From: Lentzea flava
GTDB taxonomy: Bacteria; Actinomycetota; Actinomycetes; Mycobacteriales; Pseudonocardiaceae
DNA length: 64,000 nucleotides
Direction of reading: 5' to 3'
NCBI RefSeq assembly: GCF_014648475.1
Contig: NZ_BMRE01000003.1
Location: forward strand, 62,001 to 126,000
Both the position numbers and the translations under genes were made by a program. The notes below the pieces were generated by a model. The model searched no databases, was not told the DNA's origin, and saw nothing but the letters and a program-made list of their open reading frames with translations. Below are positions 50,892 through 62,924 of this stretch, one piece after another. Position 1 is the first letter of the stretch. Each line of letters opens with the position of its first letter.

Positions 50892-51922
50892 CGTGCCTGC
50901 TCCAACGGTCGCACCCAGCTCGCCGGGTCCTCGACGAAGCTGTCGATCTGCGGCTGGAAGAACTCCTTGCGAGCCCTCTCGGACTCCTGCCGGTGCAGGA
51001 TCTGCTCGAGGTTCGCGGTGGTCACCGTCAGCCCCGGTGTCTCGATCCAGCCCTCCGGCAACGGGGCCGCGCCCGTCGCGTGCCGTGCGAGCAGCCAGCC
51101 CGCGACGGCGCCCTTGAGGTAGTGCTCGGGCGAGATCGTCGCCACCATCGCGCCGTCCCGCACCGCCTGCAACGTTCTCGGGTCCACCCCGAAACCGCCC
51201 ACCAGCCACCTCGCCGACTTCTCGGTTCTCAACGCGGCGAGATTGACCCCGTCGCAGTCACCGGTCCCAACGAACGCCAGCGCGTCCGGGTTCGCGGTGA
51301 CGAGCCGGCGCCACGCGTCACGATTCGCTTCATCGTCACGTTGCGTGTCGAACGGCCCCAGCACGAGTACTCCCGGTAGCTTCTCGGCGAATCGCCCTCG
51401 AATGCCTTCTGCCCGGTCGTCGAACCCGGCGAGTCCCGGCGAGGTGTTTCCCAGCACCACTGTTCCGGTCGCGTCCGAGGGCAATCGGCGCATCAACTCG
51501 TCAGCCAGCTTTTCGCCGAGTTCGTAGTTGTCGTTACCGATGTGCAGTTTCACCCCGGAACTCGTGGTGAGTCGCATGTCCACGCCGACTACGGCGACGT
51601 GTTGGGCGAGCGCGTCACCGATGGCCGGCGCCATCAGCGCGGGTTCGGACGTGGCGACCGCGATTCCGCCTTTCGCGGCGAGCGTCAAATCGGCGAACAA
51701 CTCGACTTCCTTGTGCCCGTCCTGGCCGGGTGGCCCGGTCACGGTGGCGCTGACGCCGCCGATGCGTCCGACGCCTTCGTGGAACCCGCTGGTCATCTCC
51801 TGCGCGAAGGAGCCGCCGGTGCGCTTGACGACGAAACCCACGTGCGGCAGCGCGTCGGACTTCGCGGCGCCACCGCACCCGGATAAGACCACCAGACCCA
51901 GCACCAGCGCCGCAGCTCGCAT
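50888..51922 (-). CDS. sugar-binding lipoprotein (type 1 periplasmic-binding fold)
   Basis: A 344-residue lipoprotein: 'LVVLSGCGG' (residues 10-18) is the lipobox, with lipidated C16. The mature part has the two-lobe ribose/galactose-binding fold ('VGFVVKRTGGSFAQEM', 'GIAVATSEPALMAPAI', 'VAVVGVDMRL', 'DALAFVGTGDCDG'). No ABC permease or ATPase gene is near; instead the stop overlaps the GGDEF-EAL gene. Codon 13 is the rare TTA. A LacI-type operator-like site lies upstream. Likely role: extracellular sugar sensor, by analogy with NspS-MbaA and LuxP-LuxQ; this is inference. Confidence 0.82.
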   Translation of the reverse strand: MRAAALVLGLVVLSGCGGAAKSDALPHVGFVVKRTGGSFAQEMTSGFHEGVGRIGGVSATVTGPPGQDGHKEVELFADLTLAAKGGIAVATSEPALMAPAIGDALAQHVAVVGVDMRLTTSSGVKLHIGNDNYELGEKLADELMRRLPSDATGTVVLGNTSPGLAGFDDRAEGIRGRFAEKLPGVLVLGPFDTQRDDEANRDAWRRLVTANPDALAFVGTGDCDGVNLAALRTEKSARWLVGGFGVDPRTLQAVRDGAMVATISPEHYLKGAVAGWLLARHATGAAPLPEGWIETPGLTVTTANLEQILHRQESERARKEFFQPQIDSFVEDPASWVRPLEQAR

Positions 51923-52007
51923 GCATGACCTCGGGCTCGCTCGACGATTGATCCAGAGCGGCCCGATGCTACAGCGGTTGGTGCCAAATCGGGACAACGC
52001 CTCCCAA

Positions 52008-52025
52008 TACCGGGAAGCGCTTTCA
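52008..52025 (-). promoter_or_regulatory. LacI-type (CRE-like) operator before the sensor operon
   Basis: On the minus strand TGAAAGCGCTTCCC (52025-52012) fits 13 of 14 positions of the LacI/CcpA consensus TGWAARCGYTWNCW, centred on the palindrome AAGCGCTT. The flanking 12 bases TACCGGGAAGCG are identical to those upstream of the amylase gene. It is 86 bases before the lipoprotein ATG. Confidence 0.55.
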
Positions 52026-52038
52026 CGTTCCCGAAGAG

Positions 52039-55611
<3,573 letters not shown>

Positions 55612-55769
55612 GCGCGCTCCCGAAAGGTCGGAAGCGCCCTTGTTCGTGGTGGTGCAAGGCCGAGCGTGGCGGGCGAACGGGCCCGTTGCAGCGCTTCTCG
55701 GCCTCGCGTTCAAGGCTACCAAGGGTGACCATGGTTCAGGAACCCGTCTCACTTCTTAGGATGGACCTC

Positions 55770-56600
55770 GTGACAGAAAAGCGCGCGTTGGTGCTGGGCG
55801 GCGGTGGCGTCACCGGGATCGCTTGGGAGACAGGGATTCTGCACGGGCTGGCGGAAGCGGGTGTCGACCTGACGGACGCGGACCTGTTCGTGGGGACGTC
55901 CGCCGGGTCCGTGGTGGCCACGCAGGTGGCGGGCGGTGTTCCGGTGAGCGAGCTGTACGCGAGCCAGTTGTTGCCGCCGGACGGGGAAATTCCGGCCCGG
56001 CTGACCACGTGGATGGTGGTCCGCTACGCGCTGTCCTACGTGATGCCCGGATCTCCTGCCCGGAAGCGGGCACGGCTGGGTCGTGCCGCGGTGAACGCCC
56101 GCACCCCGTCGGAGGAGTCGCGGCTGGAGGTGTTCACGCATCGACTGTCCATTCAGGACTGGCCGGACCGCGCGCTGAAGGTGACCGCCGTCGACACCGC
56201 GGACGGGAAGTTCGTCGCGTTCGACCGGGACAGCGGGGTGCCGCTGGTGAAGGCGGTCGCGTCGAGCTGCGCGGTGCCGCTGGTGTGGCCGCCCGTGACG
56301 ATCGGCGGCCGCCGGTACATGGACGGCGGGATGCGGTCGGTGGCCAACGTCGATCTCGCGGCGGGGTGCTCGCGGGTCGTGGTCGTGGCGCCGATAACCC
56401 GTGCGGCGAGCGCCGCGGCCACGCCTGGGGCCCAGGCGGCCCGGCTGGGCGTGCCGTCGATCGTGGTGAGCCCCGACAAGGCGGCGCTGGCGGCGATCGG
56501 GTCGAACCTGCTGGACCCGGCGCGCCGCAGGCCGGCCGCGGAAGCGGGCCGCGCGCAGGCCGCCTCGGTCGTCGAGGCGGTCCGTGAGGTCTGGCACTAG
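55770..56600 (+). CDS. patatin-like phospholipase
   Basis: A 276-residue soluble patatin. The oxyanion loop 'LVLGGGGVTGIAW' is at the N-terminus, the nucleophile in 'VGTSAGSVV' (G-x-S-x-G) and the dyad Asp in 'YMDGGMRS'. It likely cleaves acyl chains from lipids in the cytoplasm. GTG 55770 leaves the family's usual short lead before the glycine loop; ATG 55761 would add three residues. It is divergent from metH. Confidence 0.85.
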   Translation: MTEKRALVLGGGGVTGIAWETGILHGLAEAGVDLTDADLFVGTSAGSVVATQVAGGVPVSELYASQLLPPDGEIPARLTTWMVVRYALSYVMPGSPARKRARLGRAAVNARTPSEESRLEVFTHRLSIQDWPDRALKVTAVDTADGKFVAFDRDSGVPLVKAVASSCAVPLVWPPVTIGGRRYMDGGMRSVANVDLAAGCSRVVVVAPITRAASAAATPGAQAARLGVPSIVVSPDKAALAAIGSNLLDPARRRPAAEAGRAQAASVVEAVREVWH

Positions 56601-56713
56601 CCGCTGTCCGAACGAGCAACAAAAGGTCCGCACCTCTTGTCCACGGGGTCTGACCTGCCTACCGTCGCCTGACTCGCATTGTCAGCTTTGTTAACTAATT
56701 GCTGGAGGCGGTC

Positions 56714-58408
56714 GTGGGCGGCAGACGGTTGGCGTTGGGGGCGGTCGGGATCGTGCTCGGCCTCCTCGCGGCGGGAACGATCAGCGCATCGGCGGCGGAT
56801 CCGCTGGTCTCCCGCGGCAAGGCGGTGCTGGCGTCCTCGATCGAGGGCTCCGGGTTCGAGGCGGCCAAGGCGGTCGACGGCAGCACGTCGACCCGCTGGG
56901 CCTCGGTGGAAGGGCACGATCCCGAGTGGATCAGGGTCGACCTCGGCTCGACGCACACGATCAGCAGGGTGAAGCTGACCTGGGAGGTCGCGTACGCCAA
57001 GGCCTACCGCGTGCAGACCTCGCCCGACGGGTCGGCGTGGACCGACGTGTACTCGACCAGCACGGGTGACGGCGGCATCGACGACCTGACCGTGTCCGGC
57101 TCCGGCCGGTACGTGCGGATCTACGGCACCGCACGTGGCACGGCGTACGGCTATTCGCTGTGGGAACTCGAGGTCTACGGCGTGGGTGGCGGCACCAACC
57201 CGCCCACGACGACGCCGACCACCACGACGACCACGCCTCCGCCCGTGCCCGGCATCGCTTACCCGTTCGGCAGCAGGCTGCAGCCCTACGCGGCCGGCAT
57301 CCTGCGACCGTCCGGCAGCACGTCCACGCTCGACGCCAAGATCGTCGACTACTACCAGCGGTGGAAGGCCGCGTTCGTCAAGCAGAACTGCGGCAACGGC
57401 TGGTACCAGGTCATCTCGCCGGACGCGGAGTTCCCGTACGTGGCCGAGGCCCAGGGGTACGGCATGGTGATCACCGCGACGATGGCGGGCGCCGACCCGG
57501 ACGCGAAGAAGATCTTCGACGGCCTGCTGAAGTACAAGCTCGCGCACCCGTCGGTCAACAACCCCGACCTGCTGGCCGCCGAACAGGACACCTCCTGCAC
57601 CAGCGTCAACGGCAGCGACAGCGCGACCGACGGCGACATGGACACGGCCTACGGGTTGTTGCTGGCCAACCGCCAGTGGGGCAGCGCCGGCACCTACAAC
57701 TACAAGTCGATCGCGCTCAGGAACATCAACGCGATCAAGAAGAGCCTGATCAACCCCACCACGAACCTGCTGCTGATGGGCGACTGGTCCGGTCCGGACG
57801 ACAGCAGGAAGTACTACGGCTCCAGGTCCTCCGACTGGATGACCGACCACTTCCGGGCGTTCCGCAAGGCGACCGGCGACTCCGCGTGGGACACGATCCG
57901 CGCCAAGCACCAGGACCTGATCGCCTCGCTGCAGTCGAGGTACGCGCCGAACACCGGCCTGCTGCCGGACTTCGTGCAGGACACCAACTCCACGCCGAAG
58001 CCGTCCGTCGGCAAGATGCTCGAGGAGGCCGCGACGGACGGCAAGTACTGGTACAACGCGTGCCGCGACCCGTGGCGCATCGGCGCCGACGCGGCCGTGA
58101 CCGGTGACGCCAAGTCGCTGGCGGCGGCACGCAAGCTCAACACGTGGATCAAGAGCAAGACCGGTGGTGACCCGAGCCGGATCGCCGTCGGTTACGGCCT
58201 GGACGGCACGCAGATCAACAGCGGTTCCGACGCGGCGTTCGTCGCGCCGTTCGCGGTCGCGGCGACGACGGATGCGGGCAGCCAGGCGTGGCTGGACGCG
58301 TTGTGGAACAAGATGCTGAACACGCCGATCGACACGAACACGTACTTCGGCGCGAGCATCCAGCTCCAGGTGATGATCACGGTGAGCGGGAACCACTGGA
58401 TTCCGTGA
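56714..58408 (+). CDS. secreted GH8 endoglucanase with F5/8-type carbohydrate module
   Basis: A 564-residue exported enzyme. After a signal peptide (~1-27), residues ~30-155 form a discoidin/F5/8C (CBM32-like) domain ('GFEAAKAVDGSTSTRWAS', 'WIRVDLGS', 'YVRIYGT'). A Thr/Pro linker leads to a GH8 catalytic domain with the acid 'YVAEAQGYGM' and 'DGDMDTAYGLLLA'. GH8 enzymes invert beta-1,4 links of cellulose, chitosan or mixed glucans. GTG 56714 has GGAGG five bases upstream. It may work with the other secreted polysaccharide enzymes in this window. Confidence 0.88.
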   Translation: MGGRRLALGAVGIVLGLLAAGTISASAADPLVSRGKAVLASSIEGSGFEAAKAVDGSTSTRWASVEGHDPEWIRVDLGSTHTISRVKLTWEVAYAKAYRVQTSPDGSAWTDVYSTSTGDGGIDDLTVSGSGRYVRIYGTARGTAYGYSLWELEVYGVGGGTNPPTTTPTTTTTTPPPVPGIAYPFGSRLQPYAAGILRPSGSTSTLDAKIVDYYQRWKAAFVKQNCGNGWYQVISPDAEFPYVAEAQGYGMVITATMAGADPDAKKIFDGLLKYKLAHPSVNNPDLLAAEQDTSCTSVNGSDSATDGDMDTAYGLLLANRQWGSAGTYNYKSIALRNINAIKKSLINPTTNLLLMGDWSGPDDSRKYYGSRSSDWMTDHFRAFRKATGDSAWDTIRAKHQDLIASLQSRYAPNTGLLPDFVQDTNSTPKPSVGKMLEEAATDGKYWYNACRDPWRIGADAAVTGDAKSLAAARKLNTWIKSKTGGDPSRIAVGYGLDGTQINSGSDAAFVAPFAVAATTDAGSQAWLDALWNKMLNTPIDTNTYFGASIQLQVMITVSGNHWIP

Positions 58409-58488
58409 CCGGCGCCTTGCCGTTGCTGCGCGATGCGCCTTCGTCCGACTTGAGCCTGACTTGAGCTGGTCCGTCCTAGGATCGATTC

Positions 58489-59373
58489 ATGGGGAATCGA
58501 CGTTCGTTCAGCATGATCCTGACCGTCCTGCTGGTCGTGATCGGTGCCGTTCCCGCGCAGGCCGCGGAGCGACAACTGCTGTACTACAACCACGCCTGGG
58601 GAACCCTCGACCGCGCCACGGCCGACGCGATCGAACACTCCTCCTACCTCAGGGAGTTCGCCGACTTCGAGGTCCGCACCACCACGGGCGCGGACGGCAA
58701 GGTGTGGACGGGCCGCTACCTGCGCGGCAAGGAGACCTACCTGGAGATCTTCGGGGTGGGCGACGTCGGCGGCCAGGACGGCGAGCTGGGTGCGGCCGGG
58801 CTCGGGCTCTCGACCGAACGCGACGGCGACATCGAGACGGTCAAGTCGCGCCTCGTCGCGTCCGGCCAGACGCCGATGGAGTTCCTGCAGACGCGCGACT
58901 TCGGCGACCACAAACCCGTGCCGTGGTTCGACGTGCTGTACCTGGCCGAGCAGTACGACAGGTTCGGCGCCTGGGCGATGGAGTACCGCGACGAGTACTT
59001 CGCCGACCCGCGCAGCCAGACCGGCCCCGCGCGCTTTCCCGGTGACGTCAGCCGCGAGCGCTACCTGCCCGACCGCTACAAGAACAAGCTGATGCGCGAC
59101 GTCAGCCTGATCCGGATCGCCGTGACCGCGCGCGACCTGGCCGCGACCACGCCGTTGCTGCGCGCTGGTGGGTTCTCCGTGCGGACCGAGCCGGGTGGGG
59201 TCGTCGCGACGCGTGGCGGCACGACGATCCGGTTCGACGAGGTGGCGATGGGCCGGACGGGGCTGAAGCGGGTCGAGTTCGCGCTGAACCGCGCCGTGCC
59301 GCCGCACGTGCAGGCGCTCGGGGCTTCGACGCTGGTCGTGGGGCCGGGCGCGCACGCGGTCTGGACTTTCTGA
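58489..59373 (+). CDS. secreted protein of unknown function (DUF5829-like)
   Basis: A 294-residue exported protein with a signal peptide (residues 1-26, ending AQAA). The mature start 'QLLYYNHAWGTLDRATADAIEHSSYLREFADFEVRTTT' followed by 'WTGRYLRGKETYLEIFG' recalls a family I know as DUF5829, of unknown function; the vicinal-oxygen-chelate-like strand pattern (YNH ... YLEIFG) could be a metal or ligand pocket. ATG 58489 begins the signal peptide. It lies between GH8 and LuxR genes with no evident coupling. Confidence 0.6.
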   Translation: MGNRRSFSMILTVLLVVIGAVPAQAAERQLLYYNHAWGTLDRATADAIEHSSYLREFADFEVRTTTGADGKVWTGRYLRGKETYLEIFGVGDVGGQDGELGAAGLGLSTERDGDIETVKSRLVASGQTPMEFLQTRDFGDHKPVPWFDVLYLAEQYDRFGAWAMEYRDEYFADPRSQTGPARFPGDVSRERYLPDRYKNKLMRDVSLIRIAVTARDLAATTPLLRAGGFSVRTEPGGVVATRGGTTIRFDEVAMGRTGLKRVEFALNRAVPPHVQALGASTLVVGPGAHAVWTF

Positions 59374-59407
59374 CACTCTGGTCGGACGGGTCGACGAACG
59401 GGGTGTC

Positions 59408-61900
59408 GTGTCGCTGGTCGGGCGTGAGCGGGAGCGGGAACGGCTGGCCGCGCTGGTGGCGTCGGGCGGGTCGCTGCTGGTCGTGGGTGAGCCAGGGGTC
59501 GGCAAGTCCGCGCTGCTGCGGTCGTTCGACGGTCATCTGGCCGTCGGCGTCGAGGCCGAACAGGACCTGCCCTACTCCGGGTTGCACCAGGTGCTGCACC
59601 CGTTCCTCGATCTGTCCACTTTGTCCAGTGTGCGGCGTGCCGCGCTGGAGGTCGTCTTCGGACTCGCCGACGGCGCCGCGCCGTCCGTTCACCTCGTCGG
59701 CCTGGCCGCGCTCGAACTCCTGAGCGCGGCGCACGCCGTTGTCCTGGTCGATGACGCGCACTGGCTGGACCGGGCCAGCCAGGACGTCCTGGGGTTCGTG
59801 GCACGCCGGTTGTCCGGTGCGACGCTCATCGTCGCCGCCCGGACACCGGTGTTCGCGGGCGTGCCCGTCCTTTCCTTGGAACCGTTGGCGCCCGCCGACG
59901 CCCACGCGCTTCTCACCGCGGTCGCGCCAGAACTCGACACCGAACGCCGCGAGCACGTGCTCGCCCAGGCCGCCGGAAACCCGTTGGCGCTCACCGAACT
60001 TCCCTTCGGCGGCACGTCCCTGGAGGAGACGTTAGCCGCGCGCGCCGCGACGCTGCCCGCCGACGTGCGGATGGCGTTGCTCATGACGGCTCTCGGCGGA
60101 CCACCGGCTGACGACCTGGCGCCTGCAGTCGAGGCCAGACTGGTCGATCGGAACGGCGAGTTCCGGCACCCGTTGATCAGATCGGCGATCGTGCAGGCCG
60201 CGAGCGCCGGCGAACGCAGGGAAGCCCATCGACGCCTCGCCGCCACGGACGAGCCCGACCGGCGGGCGTGGCATCTGGCGGGCGCGGCCAGCGGCACCGA
60301 CGAGACCGTGGCCTGCCTGCTGGAACAGACCGCGGACCGCGCGCTTCGGCGTGGTGGCGCGGCGGCCGCGGTCAGCGCGCTGGAACGGGCCGCGCGCCTG
60401 GGCGATAGCGGCGAGCGGGCGCGCCGGTTGTTGCGGGCCGCCGAGTTGTCGGCGGAGGCGGGCAACCGTGACGACGTCGAGCGGATCCTGCGGGAGGTGC
60501 GCGGGCTCGGCCTCACGCCGCGCCAGCGGGCGTTGGCGACGTGGCTGCCCAGCGCGTTCGACGACGGCGTGGAGGACGGCGCCGCTGGGCCGGGCGAGCT
60601 GGCCGGGCTGGCCGAGGCCGTGGTGGTCGACGGTGACGCCGAGCTGGGCATGCGGATCTTCTGGAGCGTCGCGATGCGGTGCTTCTGGGTCGAGCCCGGA
60701 ACGGCTGCCAGGCAACGCATTTCCTCCGTGGGGGCGAGGTTGCCGATCGATCCCGGCGATCCGCACATGGTGGCGATGGCCGCGTACGTGAGCCCCGTGG
60801 AGCAAGGCGATGCGGTGATCACGGCGCTCCGGTCGGGGACACCGGACGACCCGGCGACGTGCCGGCTGCTCGGCAGCGCGGCGCTGCAGGTCGGCGCGTT
60901 CGAGGAGTCCGTGCGGTTCTCCGTTGCCGCACAACGAGGTCTGCGCGCCCAGGGCCAGTTCGGACTCCTGACGAGGGCCCTGGCCGTCGAAGCGTGGAGC
61001 CGGACCCGCCTCGGCGACATCGCCGCCGCCGAACCCGCGGCCGCCGAAGCCGCCGCACTCGCCGAAGAAACCCGTCAGCCCTACATGCGCGGTCTGGCCG
61101 CCGCCGTCCAGGCCGAGATCGCCGCGCTCAAGGGCGACTACGACGAAGCAGCCGCGAAAGCCGCCGAAGCCGAACGGATCGGTCTCGCCGCCGGCGCCCG
61201 CCCCGTCCTGGCCACGGTGCAGCTCGCCAGAAGCCTCGCCGCGCTGGGCGAAGGCCGGTACGCCGACGCGTTCGCCGCCGTTCGCCGCATCCACGACCCC
61301 GCCGATCCCGCCCACCAGCTGGCGTTGCGGCGGTACGTGCTGCCGGAACTGGTCGAAGCCGCCACGCGCAGCGGCAACGCCGACGAGGCGCGCAAGATCG
61401 TCGAGGAGCTCGACACCGCCACCAGCTCCCCGGCCCTCGCCGCGGGTCTGCGGTACGCGCGCGCCCTGCTGGAGGAGGACGAAGCCCTGTTCACGGCGGC
61501 GCTGGAGGCGAAGAGCTCGCGCTGGGACCGGGCCCGCGTCCAGCTCGCGTTCGGCGCCTGGCTGCGCAGGCAGCGCCGGGCAGCGCAGGCCAGGCCCCAT
61601 CTCAAGGCGGCGGCGGAGGCGTTCGAGGCGTTCGGCACCAGGGACTGGGCGGAACGCGCCCGCGAGGAGCTCAGGGCGTCCGGCGAGTCGCGCAACGGCA
61701 ACGGCGACCTGACCGAGCACGAGCTGACCATCGCACGCATGGCCGCGGACGGGCTGACGAACAAGGAGATCGGCGAGCGGCTGCACCTGTCGCACCGCAC
61801 GGTCAGCACGCACCTGCACCGGATCTTCCCCAAACTCGGCGTGACGGCACGGTCCGAGCTGAGGGAAGCGTTGATGACGTACGCCGGCACCGTCACGTGA
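59408..61900 (+). CDS. large LuxR-family ATPase regulator (LAL type)
   Basis: An 830-residue regulator. The N-terminal AAA/STAND ATPase has Walker A 'VVGEPGVGKSALL' (residues ~25-37) and Walker B 'VVLVDDAHWLD'. A helical repeat region of ~500 residues, TPR-like, follows. The C-terminal LuxR helix-turn-helix is 'LTEHELTIARMAADGLTNKEIGERLHLSHRTVSTHLHRIFPKLG'. Such proteins switch on sugar use or secondary-metabolite genes when a ligand binds. Starts at GTG 59408. Codon 209 is TTA (60032-60034), rare here. The target genes are not evident; neighbours are candidates. Confidence 0.9.
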   Translation: MSLVGRERERERLAALVASGGSLLVVGEPGVGKSALLRSFDGHLAVGVEAEQDLPYSGLHQVLHPFLDLSTLSSVRRAALEVVFGLADGAAPSVHLVGLAALELLSAAHAVVLVDDAHWLDRASQDVLGFVARRLSGATLIVAARTPVFAGVPVLSLEPLAPADAHALLTAVAPELDTERREHVLAQAAGNPLALTELPFGGTSLEETLAARAATLPADVRMALLMTALGGPPADDLAPAVEARLVDRNGEFRHPLIRSAIVQAASAGERREAHRRLAATDEPDRRAWHLAGAASGTDETVACLLEQTADRALRRGGAAAAVSALERAARLGDSGERARRLLRAAELSAEAGNRDDVERILREVRGLGLTPRQRALATWLPSAFDDGVEDGAAGPGELAGLAEAVVVDGDAELGMRIFWSVAMRCFWVEPGTAARQRISSVGARLPIDPGDPHMVAMAAYVSPVEQGDAVITALRSGTPDDPATCRLLGSAALQVGAFEESVRFSVAAQRGLRAQGQFGLLTRALAVEAWSRTRLGDIAAAEPAAAEAAALAEETRQPYMRGLAAAVQAEIAALKGDYDEAAAKAAEAERIGLAAGARPVLATVQLARSLAALGEGRYADAFAAVRRIHDPADPAHQLALRRYVLPELVEAATRSGNADEARKIVEELDTATSSPALAAGLRYARALLEEDEALFTAALEAKSSRWDRARVQLAFGAWLRRQRRAAQARPHLKAAAEAFEAFGTRDWAERAREELRASGESRNGNGDLTEHELTIARMAADGLTNKEIGERLHLSHRTVSTHLHRIFPKLGVTARSELREALMTYAGTVT

Positions 61901-61940
61901 CGGTCGCGAGCCCCTGAGCGCCGTCCCTAGGGTCGAAGCC

Positions 61941-62924
61941 ATGATCAGCAGGCGACAGTTCTCCCAGGCACTGGCCGTGGCGGGCATGGCGGCACCGCTC
62001 GTCGCGGCACCCGCGAAGGCATCGGTCAGCACCCCGGCGTGGGGCGCGATCAAGCAGGTCAGGGCCGGTCTGCTGAACATCGGGTACGCCGAGCTCGGCC
62101 CCGCGGACGGTCCCGTCACGATCCTGCTGCACGGCTGGCCGTACGACATCCACAGCTACGTCGACGTCGCGCCCGCCCTGGCCGCGAAGGGCCACCGGGT
62201 GATCATCCCGTACCTGCGCGGCTACGGGTCCACGCGGTTCCTGTACGCGCACACGATGCGCAACGGCCAGCAGTCCGCGCTGGCCGCCGACGTCATCGCG
62301 TTCATGGACGCCCTCAAGATCCGTCAGGCGACGCTGGGCGGCTTCGACTGGGGCGCGCGGACGGCGTGCATCACCGCGGCGCTGTGGCCGGACCGGGTGA
62401 AGGCGCTGGTGTCGGTCAGCGGCTATCTGATCGTCAACCTCGTCGCCAACCAGGAGCCGCTGAGCCCGCAGGCCGAGCTGGGCTGGTGGTACCAGTACTA
62501 CTTCGCCACCGAGCGCGGCGTGAAGGGCTACACCCAGAACACCGCCGAGTTCAACAAGCTGATCTGGAAGCTCGCCTCGCCGCAGTGGAACTTCGACGAC
62601 GCCACCTACGCTCAGAGCGCCACGGCGTGGAAGAACCCGGACCACGTCGCGATCGTCATCCACAACTACCGCTGGCGCCTGCAGCTCGCCCAGGGGGAGC
62701 ACCGCTACGACGGGCTCGAGCGCAAGCTGCAGGCCAGGCCGGTGATCAGCGTGCCGGCGATCACGATCGCCAGCGACTTCGACGGGCCGAACAAGAGTGG
62801 CGCCGGTTACCGCGACCGGTTCACCGGGTCCTACGAGCACCGGATCCTCGACGGCATCGGGCACAACGTGCCGCAGGAGGCGCCGGAGGCGTTCACCCGC
62901 GCCGTTCTCGACGTGAGCCGTTAG
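61941..62924 (+). CDS. exported epoxide-hydrolase-like alpha/beta-hydrolase
   Basis: A 327-residue enzyme. 'ISRRQFSQALAVAGMAAPLV' is a Tat signal. The oxyanion motif 'LLHGWPYD' is followed by the nucleophile elbow 'LGGFDWGARTA', where the nucleophile is Asp, as in epoxide hydrolases and haloalkane dehalogenases. The base is in 'DGIGHNVPQEAP'. A lid domain rich in Trp/Tyr lies between. A secreted epoxide hydrolase is the best guess. The stop overlaps the next gene, on the other strand, by four bases. Confidence 0.82.
   Translation: MISRRQFSQALAVAGMAAPLVAAPAKASVSTPAWGAIKQVRAGLLNIGYAELGPADGPVTILLHGWPYDIHSYVDVAPALAAKGHRVIIPYLRGYGSTRFLYAHTMRNGQQSALAADVIAFMDALKIRQATLGGFDWGARTACITAALWPDRVKALVSVSGYLIVNLVANQEPLSPQAELGWWYQYYFATERGVKGYTQNTAEFNKLIWKLASPQWNFDDATYAQSATAWKNPDHVAIVIHNYRWRLQLAQGEHRYDGLERKLQARPVISVPAITIASDFDGPNKSGAGYRDRFTGSYEHRILDGIGHNVPQEAPEAFTRAVLDVSR

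Noticed and set aside
55612..55769. Possible cobalamin or SAM riboswitch before metH
   Set aside because: No B12-box-like or SAM-box core could be recognised, and the region is also the promoter area of the divergent patatin gene.
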